This document shows, piece by piece, positions 43,868 to 52,659 of a DNA stretch of 64,000 bases. A model generated the notes under the pieces. The model saw only the letters and a list, made by a program, of their open reading frames with translations, made no database searches and was not told the DNA's origin. The stretch's first letter is position 1. Each line of letters opens with the position of its first letter. Location of the stretch: assembly GCF_900240285.1 (NCBI RefSeq), contig NZ_OESS01000001.1, positions 930,001 to 994,000 on the forward strand, written 5' to 3'. The translations under genes and the position numbers were made by a program. The DNA comes from Halobacillus sp. Marseille-P3879. Its GTDB lineage: Bacteria > Bacillota > Bacilli > Bacillales > Halobacillaceae.

Positions 43868-44865
43868 GTAATAAACCGGTAATTGGGATTACCATGGGCG
43901 ATGCAGCGGGGGTTGGACCAGAAATTATCGTCAAAAGTGTTGAAAACACGGATATAAGGCAAAACTCGATCCCGCTTATTATAGGAGATTTAAAAATTTT
44001 AAATAGAGCAGCGTCCTTGTTAGATTCGAATATAACCTTTAAAAAAGTAGATAAGGACTATGACTTTTCGCAATTAGAGCAGTCGAATGAGGTATATTGT
44101 CTGGATCTGGATCTTCTTCCTGAAGATTTGCCTTATGGAGAAGTTTCTTCAGAAGCAGGCAATGGATCTTTCGAGTTTCTCCGAACAGCTATTGAGTTAG
44201 CAAATGAACGCAAGATTGATGGGATTTGTACCGCTCCTTTAAATAAGGAAGCCCTGCACAAAGGAGGGCATCTCTATCCAGGTCACACTGAAATTCTAGC
44301 TGAACTAACAAATACTAAAAACTTTTCTATGATGCTTTCTTCGCCGAAACTTAAAGTGATTCACGTTACTACTCATGTTGGACTTCGAGATGCGATAGAG
44401 CGTATTGAGCCCACTCGTGTGTACGAGGTTATTAAAATGGCCCACGATACTCTAATACAATCTGAAAAACATCCACCAAAGATTGCTGTATGCGGGATTA
44501 ACCCTCACGCTGGGGAAAATGGATTATTTGGTTATGGTGAAGAAGAAGAGAAAGTCATCCCCGGTGTAGAGCGGGCACAAAAAGAAGGGATAGATGTACA
44601 AGGTCCACTTCCAGCAGATACGCTATTCTTTCGTGCTGTTAGAGGAGACTTTGATATAGTAGTTGCTATGTATCACGATCAGGGGCATGGTCCAATAAAA
44701 GTACTGGGTCTCGACGCTGGAGTTAATATTACCGTCGGTCTGCCAATAATTCGTACGAGTGTCGATCATGGGACGGCTTTCGATATAGCTGGAAGTGGTC
44801 AGGCAGATGAAAAAAGTATGCTAGAAGCATTAAGGCAGGCCATTGAACTTGCGCCGACAAAATAG
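43864..44865 (+). CDS. pdxA2: 4-phosphothreonate dehydrogenase, PdxA2
   Basis: A 333-aa NAD-dependent dehydrogenase of the PdxA fold. Metal-binding His residues occur in LYPGHTEILAEL, and YHDQGHGPIKVLG and VDHGTAFDIAG; the N terminus is VIGITMGDAAGVGPEI. The family's PdxA2 branch oxidises and decarboxylates 4-phospho-D-threonate to dihydroxyacetone phosphate. Operon position after a DUF1537 kinase marks it as PdxA2 rather than the vitamin B6 enzyme. It is translationally coupled to the kinase and followed by a strong terminator. Confidence 0.88.
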   Translation: MSNKPVIGITMGDAAGVGPEIIVKSVENTDIRQNSIPLIIGDLKILNRAASLLDSNITFKKVDKDYDFSQLEQSNEVYCLDLDLLPEDLPYGEVSSEAGNGSFEFLRTAIELANERKIDGICTAPLNKEALHKGGHLYPGHTEILAELTNTKNFSMMLSSPKLKVIHVTTHVGLRDAIERIEPTRVYEVIKMAHDTLIQSEKHPPKIAVCGINPHAGENGLFGYGEEEEKVIPGVERAQKEGIDVQGPLPADTLFFRAVRGDFDIVVAMYHDQGHGPIKVLGLDAGVNITVGLPIIRTSVDHGTAFDIAGSGQADEKSMLEALRQAIELAPTK

Positions 44866-44911
44866 ACAGAAAGCTTATCTTTTCCTGTAATATAAGAAGA
44901 GTATACTAAAC

Positions 44912-44953
44912 AATAGCCCCTTGCTGAAGGAAATGTCTGCAAGGGGCTATTTG
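44912..44953. terminator. Terminator of the sugar-acid operon
   Basis: AATAGCCCCTTGC (44912-44924) pairs with GCAAGGGGCTATT (44939-44951), perfect 13-bp stem. Confidence 0.9.
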
Positions 44954-45177
44954 TGTCTGAAATCTGCAAAATTTCACCTCTTACCAACAGCTTTAACCAT
45001 AGTAAATGTTCGAGAAAAATAGGAAAATCGAAAAAGGATTATCCCGCTTTTTTGTTTAATATATAGATTGAGGGAGATGAATATTACGTTATTATTATCC
45101 AAGAAGAGTGACAAGCTGATATACATTGCGCTCTCAGAGTGCCCGGTGAGAAACGAACAATAAAGGGGGAATTAAAC

Positions 45178-45486
45178 ATGGCAGGTTACCTGAATATTGG
45201 CAGCCTTTTACTCGGATTAATTGCCTGGATACTTCCTGTTGTGACTCTCTTGAGTAGTCATGGCAGCAAAAAGTGGGTTACCTTTTCGATGATGAGCTTC
45301 AGTGCTTGTGCCATTGCGTTATTTTTTCAAATTCTATATCGCTACCATCTGGTAAAGGTTGAAGATTGGTCCGCTCTAATGGACATCACAGGTGCGGTTG
45401 CGTTCGCTGCATCAGTTCTTCTTGTCGCTACTATCCTATTGAATGCAATGACTCTGATCGTATGTCGTAACAGAACGACTGGTTGA
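45178..45486 (+). CDS. Small membrane protein (102 aa)
   Basis: Three to four hydrophobic segments (about residues 5-27, 35-55, 65-95) and basic cytoplasmic tails; no family recognised with confidence. ATG at 45178 follows AAAGGGGGAATTAAAC, while the upstream in-frame ATG at 45139 lacks a site. It precedes a DUF2975-regulator pair by 180 bp, with an AT-rich gap, so it may be separately transcribed. Confidence 0.7.
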   Translation: MAGYLNIGSLLLGLIAWILPVVTLLSSHGSKKWVTFSMMSFSACAIALFFQILYRYHLVKVEDWSALMDITGAVAFAASVLLVATILLNAMTLIVCRNRTTG

Positions 45487-45668
45487 TATTTTCTTCTTTA
45501 CCACGAGGGATTGAAAAAGGAGCATTTCCTTATACCAGGGGAATGCTCTTTAATTATGCTGAATTATAGTTATCAATAAAATAATAATGCTAAGTGATAA
45601 AAATTTATTGTAAAACGATAAATTAAGTGGTAAATTAAAAAAGACAATAATTAAGTGAGGTGCTTTTT

Positions 45669-46148
45669 ATGATAAGAGAAACCCTCTTTTTAAAGATCGC
45701 TGTGTTTCTTATGGCTCTTCCTATTCTTGCTTTATGCATATTCGGGGTGCCTTCGATAGCAAGAGAAGCCGCAGGGTTTTATCCGGGATTTTCATCTTTG
45801 CCATATTTCATTTTAATTGGATTATATATAACAGCGGCAGCGTTTTTTACTGCATTGTACCAGGCGTTAAGACTGTTAAGCTATATTGATAAGAACAAAG
45901 CTTTCTCCGATTTATCCGTTAAGGCACTACAAATGATTAAATACTGTGCGTTTACGATCAGTGGGGTGTATGTGGCAGGCTTACCATTTCTGTATCTTAT
46001 TGCAGAGAAGGACGACGCTCCAGGACTGATAGTCATTGGATTGGTCATTATTTTCGCTTCCATGGTGGTGGCTGTCTTTGCTGCAGTTCTTCAAAAACTA
46101 TTAAGAAGTGCCATAGATATAAAATCAGAAAATGACTTAACGGTCTGA
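45669..46148 (+). CDS. DUF2975 membrane protein (YoaS-like)
   Basis: A 159-aa four-helix protein of DUF2975: FLKIAVFLMALPILALCIFG, helix 2 with YITAAAFFTALYQALRLLSYID and the family motif KNKAFSDLSVKALQMIKY. It sits 10 bp before an XRE-type regulator, as B. subtilis yoaS-yozG and many similar pairs do; the pair is thought to sense membrane state, but function is unproven. ATG at 45669 follows GTGAGGTGC. Confidence 0.83.
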   Translation: MIRETLFLKIAVFLMALPILALCIFGVPSIAREAAGFYPGFSSLPYFILIGLYITAAAFFTALYQALRLLSYIDKNKAFSDLSVKALQMIKYCAFTISGVYVAGLPFLYLIAEKDDAPGLIVIGLVIIFASMVVAVFAAVLQKLLRSAIDIKSENDLTV

Positions 46149-46158
46149 GGTGAATAAC

Positions 46159-46380
46159 ATGGCGATAATAATCAATATTGACGTGATGCTGGCAAAAAGG
46201 AAAATGAGTGTGACTGAACTTTCGGAGAGGGTTGGTATTACAATGGCTAACCTTTCTATCTTAAAAAATGGAAAAGCGAAGGCGATTCGAGTTTCGACTT
46301 TAGATGCCATTTGTAAGGCGTTAGAATGCCAGCCTGGAGATCTGTTGGAATACACACCAGACGAAGAAAAACCTGAGTAA
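46159..46380 (+). CDS. XRE-type regulator (YozG-like)
   Basis: A 73-aa Cro/CI-like DNA-binding protein: KRKMSVTELSERVGITMANLSILKNGKAKAIR and STLDAICKALECQPGDLLEY. It is a compact single-domain regulator encoded directly after its DUF2975 partner, as in B. subtilis yoaS-yozG. Start at 46159 follows TGAGGTGAATAAC. Confidence 0.87.
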   Translation: MAIIINIDVMLAKRKMSVTELSERVGITMANLSILKNGKAKAIRVSTLDAICKALECQPGDLLEYTPDEEKPE

Positions 46381-46463
46381 AATGCTTTTTCGGAACTGGA
46401 GGTGTTCGTACCGAATGCCTTCATTACATAAGATCCCCCGAAAATTCTTGGAGGCAATAAATT

Positions 46464-47255
46464 ATGAAAGCAATAAAACAACTCCTCTATTTTGGATGGG
46501 AACAGGCCTTATCCTGCTTGTTTCCTGTTGTAATTTTTACTTCTTTGGCTATAACCCAGGTCCTTCCTCTCCCCTTGCTGCCAAGGTATGACTGGCTGCT
46601 CATCATCTTTCTTCTGACCCAGTGGGGAATGCTCCGTTCTGGTCTTGAAACACGAGACGAATTAAAGGTAATTACATTATTCCATGTGATTGGAATCGCA
46701 CTTGAACTATTTAAAGTACATATGGGATCGTGGTCTTACCCAGAGGAAGGATACTCCAAGATTTTTGGTGTTCCCTTATATAGTGGGTTTATGTACGCAA
46801 GCGTCGCTAGCTATCTTTGTCAGGCGTGGAGGAGGCTGAAGGTTCAATTAGTGAAGTGGCCGCCGTTTTGGATCGTTGTAACCCTCGCCGCTGCTATTTA
46901 TTTGAATTTTTTCACCCATCATTATTGGATTGACATTCGTTGGTGGTTATCTGGCCTGGTGATTATCGTCTTTTGGCCATCGTGGGTCACCTATGCTGTG
47001 AATGGAAGAAATTATCAAATGCCTCTCTCACTGTCTTTTGTGCTCATCGGATTTTTTATATGGATCGCAGAAAATATCGCAACATTCTTTGGCGCCTGGG
47101 AATATCCGAACCAAACAGATGCATGGAGTCTCGTCCATCTTGGAAAAGTAAGCTCGTGGCTCTTATTAGTCATTGTAAGTTTTCTTATCGTGGCGTCGTT
47201 AAAGCAAGTCAAAGGGAGAAGTTCCACTAGCATAGAGGCCAGGCAAATTATTTAG
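46464..47255 (+). CDS. DUF817 membrane protein (YoaT-like)
   Basis: A 263-aa membrane protein of about seven helices matching DUF817; QLLYFGWEQALSCLFPV, HVIGIALELFKVHMGSWSYPEEGY and ENIATFFGAWEYPNQTDAW (Trp/Tyr-rich conserved loops) are diagnostic. B. subtilis yoaT (264 aa) follows yoaS-yozG, the same order as here. Function unknown. ATG after TTGGAGGCAATAAATT. Confidence 0.87.
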   Translation: MKAIKQLLYFGWEQALSCLFPVVIFTSLAITQVLPLPLLPRYDWLLIIFLLTQWGMLRSGLETRDELKVITLFHVIGIALELFKVHMGSWSYPEEGYSKIFGVPLYSGFMYASVASYLCQAWRRLKVQLVKWPPFWIVVTLAAAIYLNFFTHHYWIDIRWWLSGLVIIVFWPSWVTYAVNGRNYQMPLSLSFVLIGFFIWIAENIATFFGAWEYPNQTDAWSLVHLGKVSSWLLLVIVSFLIVASLKQVKGRSSTSIEARQII

Positions 47256-47403
47256 ATCACTAGAGCTATAGGGTTTCTGGTATTCTTCGAGTACCTGAAA
47301 AATTGGTCACAATAAATAGACCAAAAGAAAAAGAAAAGCAAATTAACCCACCTTTCTTTTTCCTCTTGTCACAGGATTTAAAGTTTAATCTAACTAAACA
47401 TTC

Positions 47404-48273
47404 TCAGTCGGATTGCTTCACACTAAGTACGGTGACCGTAAACAGGATGAGCAGCATTCCTAAAAGTTGCATGATGGACAGATGATCTCCAATAAGCAGA
47501 ACACCAAATAATGAGGCTGTCACCGGTTCCACCATAGCGACCATTGAAGCCGTGGCCGGGGTAGTCCTTCGAATGCCCATCACATAAAATATAAATGAAA
47601 TACCTGCCCCTACAATCCCTAACAGAAGAAACCATCCGATATCGCTTGACGTCACCACAGCAGCTGTTTCACCCTTGTCCGTGAAAAGAAAAAGGATGAG
47701 ACAAAATGAAAAAAAGGCGATGGTTAACGAAGTCTGCGGTTTTCCGATAGAAGAGGCATTTTTAAATCCAAATATAAACAAAGCATAGGAAAGGCCGGCA
47801 GTAAGCCCCGCTGCAGCTCCTAGAAAACTCACTGAAATTGAATCAGTATTGTAAGCACCTGTAAGCAGGACAATTCCCATAAGTACACCGGAAATGCACC
47901 CCCATTTAAACCAGGTTGAACGTTCAATTCGTAATAAAAAGGAAATTAAAAGGACAAAAACAGGGGCGGTGTACATTAAAGTAGCAGCCACAGCTACGCT
48001 TGAGGCTTGAATACTTAGAAAATAAAAAGTGAAATTTCCAGCAACACCAACACCCGCTAATAAGGACCAGATGTATAATCGGGCAGAGGCAAACCAATTT
48101 TGTCTAAAACGAAAGAGAAACCACGCGAAAAAACATATAAAACCAACAGCCCCTCGATAAAATGAGATCACAATAGGATCCCAGCCCCTGGTCATTAAAA
48201 TATCTGCAATGCCCCCACTAATGCCCCAGCATATAGCGGCCAGCATAACTAAGCCTACACCTGCAAATCTCAT
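47404..48273 (-). CDS. EamA-family drug/metabolite transporter
   Basis: A 289-aa inner-membrane permease with two EamA repeats (10 helices): ICWGISGGIADILM at the start and FIFYVMGIRRTTPATASMVAMVEP in the second repeat. It exports metabolites or drugs; substrate unknown. It runs convergent to the yoaT-like gene and is monocistronic. Ends with LSVKQSD. Confidence 0.87.
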   Translation of the reverse strand: MRFAGVGLVMLAAICWGISGGIADILMTRGWDPIVISFYRGAVGFICFFAWFLFRFRQNWFASARLYIWSLLAGVGVAGNFTFYFLSIQASSVAVAATLMYTAPVFVLLISFLLRIERSTWFKWGCISGVLMGIVLLTGAYNTDSISVSFLGAAAGLTAGLSYALFIFGFKNASSIGKPQTSLTIAFFSFCLILFLFTDKGETAAVVTSSDIGWFLLLGIVGAGISFIFYVMGIRRTTPATASMVAMVEPVTASLFGVLLIGDHLSIMQLLGMLLILFTVTVLSVKQSD

Positions 48274-48494
48274 AGTCTGCCTCCTGATACGTATTTTTAA
48301 TTACGATTAGAAACCTAATGCGAACGTAATCTTAAGGGCTCCATCCAATATAGGTTTAAAAAAAGATATTAATGGTAATTCCTTTAAATTCTCATACTTA
48401 AACTTAAGTCGGACTGTATGCAATATGAAAGAGCGGTATTCTTTACAACATCTTATAAAACAAATTCTGTGTATACAGTAAGGGGTACGGGTAG

Positions 48495-48653
48495 ATGACG
48501 AGACGATATTACTTACAGGTGCCAATTTATCCTAATGCATACGAGGATCCGCAGGCGATCAGTTTCCCCGGTAACGACCATATTTTTGAAAAGTTATTAG
48601 AAAGAAGATTTGACAATATAAGTGTCCATTACTGGGAAATCTTGTATAATTAA
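48495..48653 (+). CDS. Small unrecognised protein (52 aa)
   Basis: ATG at 48495 opens MTRRYYLQVPIYPNAYEDPQ, continuing to EILYN and TAA 48651-48653. AAGGGG lies about 10 nt upstream. Composition is ordinary, rich in Tyr, and not a fragment of the downstream protein. No family recognised. It lies 36 bp before the next gene's GTG, possibly in one operon. Confidence 0.45.
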   Translation: MTRRYYLQVPIYPNAYEDPQAISFPGNDHIFEKLLERRFDNISVHYWEILYN

Positions 48654-48689
48654 AGTCAACGTTTATAAAATAAAGCAGGGAGGGTTAAT

Positions 48690-49352
48690 GTGATTCGAAC
48701 AGGAACAGTACAAATTCTAAATGGAACAGAAATGTATAAGAATTTTAAAGAGACACATTTTCTTGAACCCGAACTGATGATTCCCTTTAACGAGGCAATG
48801 TGTTATGGGGCAGCATGCGAGGATTTATTTTCCGATGAATTTACCGAAATACGCGCGAAGGTTCATCATGTAACGCCAGCTCAATATGCTGAAATTACAC
48901 TAAACCCATTGGAGCCTGTCTTTTGTGGAAATTTTGATCATATAGCACTATGGTTTGATGAGGATATGTTTTGTCAAATTAATCTTCTCACCATCCTCGC
49001 CTGGTTAGACCAAACAGATTATAAAGGTTCAGTTGATCTCCATCTTGTCGGTGAACATTTTCAACCTGTAAATTATTACAGCTTAAAAGTAAAAGGATAT
49101 TATCAGCTCTACAAGCAAGTAGTGATACATGAAACTTCTCCTCAAAAAGTTTATCCAAGCCCTTTAAACATGGGGATTGAGCTTTATTTGAATTATCTTA
49201 AGAAAGATAGTGATCTTATGTTGTATATTCAAAAGCATCAAGAGGTTCCGATAAAAGAGCTTGTGCCTCTCCTTATTGATAACTTCAAAGACTATGGCTT
49301 AGGAGATACACAATATGCCGAAATTATAAAATCTTATCGTCAAAATCAGTAA
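48690..49352 (+). CDS. Hypothetical protein, DUF1835-like
   Basis: A 220-aa soluble protein. The pattern near the start (VQILNGTEMYKNFKETHFLE, IPFNEAMCYGAACEDLFSDEF) and IALWFDEDMFCQINLLTILAWLDQ resemble DUF1835-type proteins, though the match is not firm. No signal peptide. GTG start after AGGGAGGG. Function unknown. Confidence 0.65.
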   Translation: MIRTGTVQILNGTEMYKNFKETHFLEPELMIPFNEAMCYGAACEDLFSDEFTEIRAKVHHVTPAQYAEITLNPLEPVFCGNFDHIALWFDEDMFCQINLLTILAWLDQTDYKGSVDLHLVGEHFQPVNYYSLKVKGYYQLYKQVVIHETSPQKVYPSPLNMGIELYLNYLKKDSDLMLYIQKHQEVPIKELVPLLIDNFKDYGLGDTQYAEIIKSYRQNQ

Positions 49353-49481
49353 CGTTCTTTAGAAAAAAGAAGTATTTCTTAATTCAGGACGTAAATACTT
49401 TTATATTCCGATAAAGAAAAAATACTATATTTTGAAATACTTGTGTTAAATTTTTTGAGCTTGAATACTGGAGGATTACAT

Positions 49482-49664
49482 ATGGTTACATTATCAGCAA
49501 CAGGCAGTTGGAATATTGGGGATATGATAGTACAACTGTTTTTCTTCATTATTTTAATTGCTATAATAGTAGGAATTGTTAATTTTGTTTTGGTGGTTAA
49601 GCAAAGAAGAAGACAATTAAATAGAATTGAAGAGAAATTAGATAAACTCATTAAAGGAGGATAA
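49482..49664 (+). CDS. DUF4083 small membrane protein
   Basis: A 60-aa single-helix protein: WNIGDMIVQLFFFIILIAII then a cytoplasmic coiled-coil tail RRRQLNRIEEKLDKLIKGG, the typical DUF4083 pattern. GGAGG is 7 nt ahead of ATG 49482. The next gene starts 2 nt after its stop, so the two are co-translated. Confidence 0.82.
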   Translation: MVTLSATGSWNIGDMIVQLFFFIILIAIIVGIVNFVLVVKQRRRQLNRIEEKLDKLIKGG

Positions 49665-49666
49665 TT

Positions 49667-50008
49667 TTGAGACAATTAACAACTAATATTTCTCTTATAT
49701 TCTTAGGATTATGTATTTTTGCTGGAGCTTGGATGGTGTCTAGTGCATTAAATGATAGTGGTTCTCAAAATGCAGTTGAACAAGTTACCGTCCATCCAGC
49801 ACAAGACGAACGCCAATTAATGAGTCATTCAGAACTAAAAGAATACTTAGGCATAAGTGACGAGCAACTTGAAAAGATATTGCCTGAAAAAGAAGATAAC
49901 GTTATTAAAAGTAAAATTCCTTACATAAAGATTGATCATGAGTACTACTTTTCTGTTAAAGCGATAGATAAATGGTTAACTGAAACGGAAGTTGAAAACT
50001 TTCAGTGA
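49667..50008 (+). CDS. Membrane-anchored HTH_17-like protein
   Basis: A 113-aa protein with one N-terminal membrane helix (ISLIFLGLCIFAGAWMVSSAL), a linker, and a MerR/excisionase-like DNA-binding fold (LMSHSELKEYLGISDEQLEK ... IPYIKIDHEYYFSVKAIDKWL). TTG start after GGAGG that lies in the end of the DUF4083 gene. With topology N-in, the fold would lie outside, so binding to DNA is doubtful; it could instead bind a cell-wall or protein partner. Related genes pairing DUF4083 and such proteins exist in Bacillus, function unknown. Confidence 0.68.
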   Translation: MRQLTTNISLIFLGLCIFAGAWMVSSALNDSGSQNAVEQVTVHPAQDERQLMSHSELKEYLGISDEQLEKILPEKEDNVIKSKIPYIKIDHEYYFSVKAIDKWLTETEVENFQ

Positions 50009-50351
50009 CAAATCTTTTCAACATGAAGGGGGCAAAGCGTCAACCGTAGGTATTCCTCGTGAGAGTGTAGGAGGTACCCGGCATCATTATAGAGCCAGAT
50101 GATTAATGTTAAGAATCGTACAAGTTACTGTTCTTTACAGGGTCCTATATACTAGTCCGAGTTCCTCTTCAGTCATCTTGGAATCAAGTCTTAAAAAATC
50201 AATACGGAAATTTAACATAAAGTAAAGGAGCCCAGGGGATTTCTCAATAATTTTCCTGTTTAATGGAAACATTAAATTTTAGATTAGTTTACTTCTTTCC
50301 GGGGTAGGAAATAGAAGTATTTAATAATCTTAGGAATGGATTGGGGATCAT
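50009..50351. other. Intergenic, nothing recognised
   Basis: About 340 bp without a supported gene, hairpin terminator or operator. The -35-like GTTTAC near 50287 lacks a correctly spaced partner. Confidence 0.5.
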
Positions 50352-51770
50352 ATGGGGTTCTTTTACTATATAAAGAAGTATTTTAAAATGTCGAGACGTC
50401 AGCGGAAAAGTGAATTAAAATCAACTCTCTGGTTTATGCCTTTATGGTATATCGTTGGAGCGATCGGTTTATCGGTTTTCACCTTTTATCTTGATTACGT
50501 GGTTGATATCAGCTTATATTTACCACCTGCCATCGGTTTTAGCGGACAAACGCTGCAGGTTCTTTTGAGTGCACTCGTAGGCGGGGTACTGACCTTAAGT
50601 GCTTTTACAATTAACTCCCTGCTAGTCGCCCTGACGACGTTCAGCGGACAGTTTTCTTCCAAAATGCTTGTAAACTTTGTCAGTGACCGAGCGACTCAGC
50701 ACGTACTCGGTATTTTTAACGGCAGTTTTATTTATGTGCTCTTAAACTTCTTATACGTTACACATGAAGAAGAGGAGTACATTGTCGCGACACCGGTTTT
50801 ATCCATCTTGACGGCTGTTACGGCTGCAGTGACCTTTATTTATTTTATTAACCATACGACGACTTGGATGCAGGTGCATAATATCAGCTTCAATATGAAC
50901 GCCAAGTCAAAATCGGTGCAGGCTTCTCTAGAAAAAGAATTAAAACCTTACCGCCTTGAGAAGGAAATAGAGAAGGAATCCCTGCCCCTTGAGTCTGATG
51001 GAAAGGTTATAAAAGCCGATCAATCCGGCTATCTTCAAGTTGCTGACTTTTCAAGACTGATTAAACAGGCGAGTAGATACAACAGCCTCTTAAAATTTGA
51101 CGTCAGAATTGGAGAATTCGTAGTAGAAGGAACACCGCTGCTAACGTATTGGGAATACGGACAAACCATGAATCCCGAGCGCTACTTCAAGTCTATTGAG
51201 ATCGGGGTCAAACAAACAGAAATTCAGGACCTGGAGTACGGGCTGATTAAGCTTGCCGAAGTAGCCGTTAAGGCCTTAGGTCATAATGACCCACTTACAG
51301 TTACAAATACGATTCATCAGATCACTGATTTGCTGAAAAGCATTGGACAGTCGACCAATTTCTCTCCCTACCTTTTCGACGAGGAAGAGCAGCTTCGTAT
51401 TATCTTAAACCAAAAGGATTTTCGGTATTACCTTCATAAGGGATTGGCCTCCATTCGTGAGTATGCGAATCAGAACTCGATCGTTATGACGGAGCTTTTA
51501 ACGATGGTATCCCTGCTAAGTAAAACGATGGATAAAGAGGTTCACGAGGATCTATGGGAGTTTGCCCGTCAGACGATCTTTGGGTTTGATAACTATAGCC
51601 TCTACGAAAATGACTGCCTATATATTTTAGAACAATTATCCGAGCTTTCTAAAAACACAGGCAATCAGAAGGATTATCTTTTCCTGCTTGAATATATGCT
51701 GCAGCGGGTCAGTTCGAAGAGCGCCTCAAAGGTGCCGCTAAACTATCCTGAAAATGAACAGCCACGCTAA
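50352..51770 (+). CDS. DUF2254 membrane protein
   Basis: A 472-aa protein of DUF2254: four N-terminal helices (about residues 28-160) with LVGGVLTLSAFTINSLLVALTTFSGQFSSKML, then a large cytoplasmic domain (about 180-460). The conserved pattern SGYLQVADFSRLIKQASR and FVVEGTPLLTYWEYG is biotinyl-lipoyl-like. Function unproven. ATG at 50352 after GGGGATC. Confidence 0.87.
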   Translation: MGFFYYIKKYFKMSRRQRKSELKSTLWFMPLWYIVGAIGLSVFTFYLDYVVDISLYLPPAIGFSGQTLQVLLSALVGGVLTLSAFTINSLLVALTTFSGQFSSKMLVNFVSDRATQHVLGIFNGSFIYVLLNFLYVTHEEEEYIVATPVLSILTAVTAAVTFIYFINHTTTWMQVHNISFNMNAKSKSVQASLEKELKPYRLEKEIEKESLPLESDGKVIKADQSGYLQVADFSRLIKQASRYNSLLKFDVRIGEFVVEGTPLLTYWEYGQTMNPERYFKSIEIGVKQTEIQDLEYGLIKLAEVAVKALGHNDPLTVTNTIHQITDLLKSIGQSTNFSPYLFDEEEQLRIILNQKDFRYYLHKGLASIREYANQNSIVMTELLTMVSLLSKTMDKEVHEDLWEFARQTIFGFDNYSLYENDCLYILEQLSELSKNTGNQKDYLFLLEYMLQRVSSKSASKVPLNYPENEQPR

Positions 51771-52333
51771 ACGTAGTTTTGTGATTTTTAGTTTTTCAAC
51801 TATCAGGGAAGTTGTGGTTAATAGGAAATCCCACATGTTCGATCTAATTGAAATCTTAAGACTTTGGACAACTTGCATTGACCATTCGTGAATATGATTA
51901 AAATATAAAACCGAAATGTTTAAAATGACTAGAGTGATTGAAGGTGTTTTGGAAAATAATTGGAATTTATGTAGGTGAAATCTATAAGTTAAGGGAGTTT
52001 TAATATATATTATGGTGTACCTCTTAGTGTTTTCTTTGGTGTTTTATACTGTGGACGGAGCCACTTAAAGTACTATACAGCCTTTTTAAAGTGAGGACGT
52101 TACCACTTTGAATATTATAATATTTTACTTATTCCCTGTAGTTATTGCGTTAATTACAGGTATAATAGTTTACTATCTTTAGGATTACAAAACGAACGTT
52201 TAGTAGCACTATTAATTGATTCAAGGTTAGCAGATTATTTGTAATTCCATATAAGGGGCTATTATCAGATTATCAAATAAGGACAATTTTTTTAAAAAGA
52301 ATTGGCCGGGATTTGTTTATTAAGGAGTTATTT
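51771..52333. other. Intergenic, no supported gene
   Basis: About 560 AT-rich bp. A 24-codon hydrophobic frame (TTG 52108 to TAG 52182, FYLFPVVIALITGIIVYYL) could be a tiny membrane peptide, but lacks a binding site. Confidence 0.5.
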
Positions 52334-52595
52334 ATGAAAAAAGTTATACCTATCGGTACTGGTGAATCAGGGAAATCTACACTAGCAAGGCGATTAAGTC
52401 CTAGAACAATCTGTATCTACCGTGCCCTTAAAAGAACACCGCAGTACCAAAATAAAATCAGACCAGATGTGGGATGATCCCAAATCTAAAAGACCAAAAA
52501 TCTTAAAAAGGATTGAACAAATGTCTGAAGCGCAACAAGTGATTATTCTAAAATCCACAAAAAGCCTGACAATAACTAAACGCGGTAAATCATAA
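52334..52595 (+). pseudogene. Decayed topology-modulation/AAA nucleotide-kinase-like gene
   Basis: ATG 52334 (TAAGGAG upstream) encodes MKKVIPIGTGESGKSTLARR, a P-loop with GESGKST, then jumps to ICIYRALKRTPQYQNKIRPD and stops at 52475. In another frame KSKRPKILKRIEQMSEAQQ and VIILKS continue to a stop at 52593. Compared with the intact family (about 175 aa) roughly 65 residues after the P-loop and another 20-30 before the tail are missing, with a frameshift. It is a pseudogene; its tail is alignable with the remnant at 6336-6434. Confidence 0.8.
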
Positions 52596-52607
52596 ATGGA
52601 GGAAAAA

Positions 52608-52642
52608 CAGCTCAGGCCGTAGAAAAAGTCTACAGCCTGAAG
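52608..52642 (-). terminator. Terminator of the LVIVD gene
   Basis: On the minus strand TCAGGCTGTAGA pairs with TCTACGGCCTGA (one mismatch), then GCTGTTTTTCC. Confidence 0.72.
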
Positions 52643-52659
52643 TATAAGCAATTTCTTAA

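Noticed and set aside
52108-52182. 24-codon hydrophobic peptide frame
   Set aside because: TTG start without ribosome binding site; AT-rich chance frames of this type are common. Left as a note.
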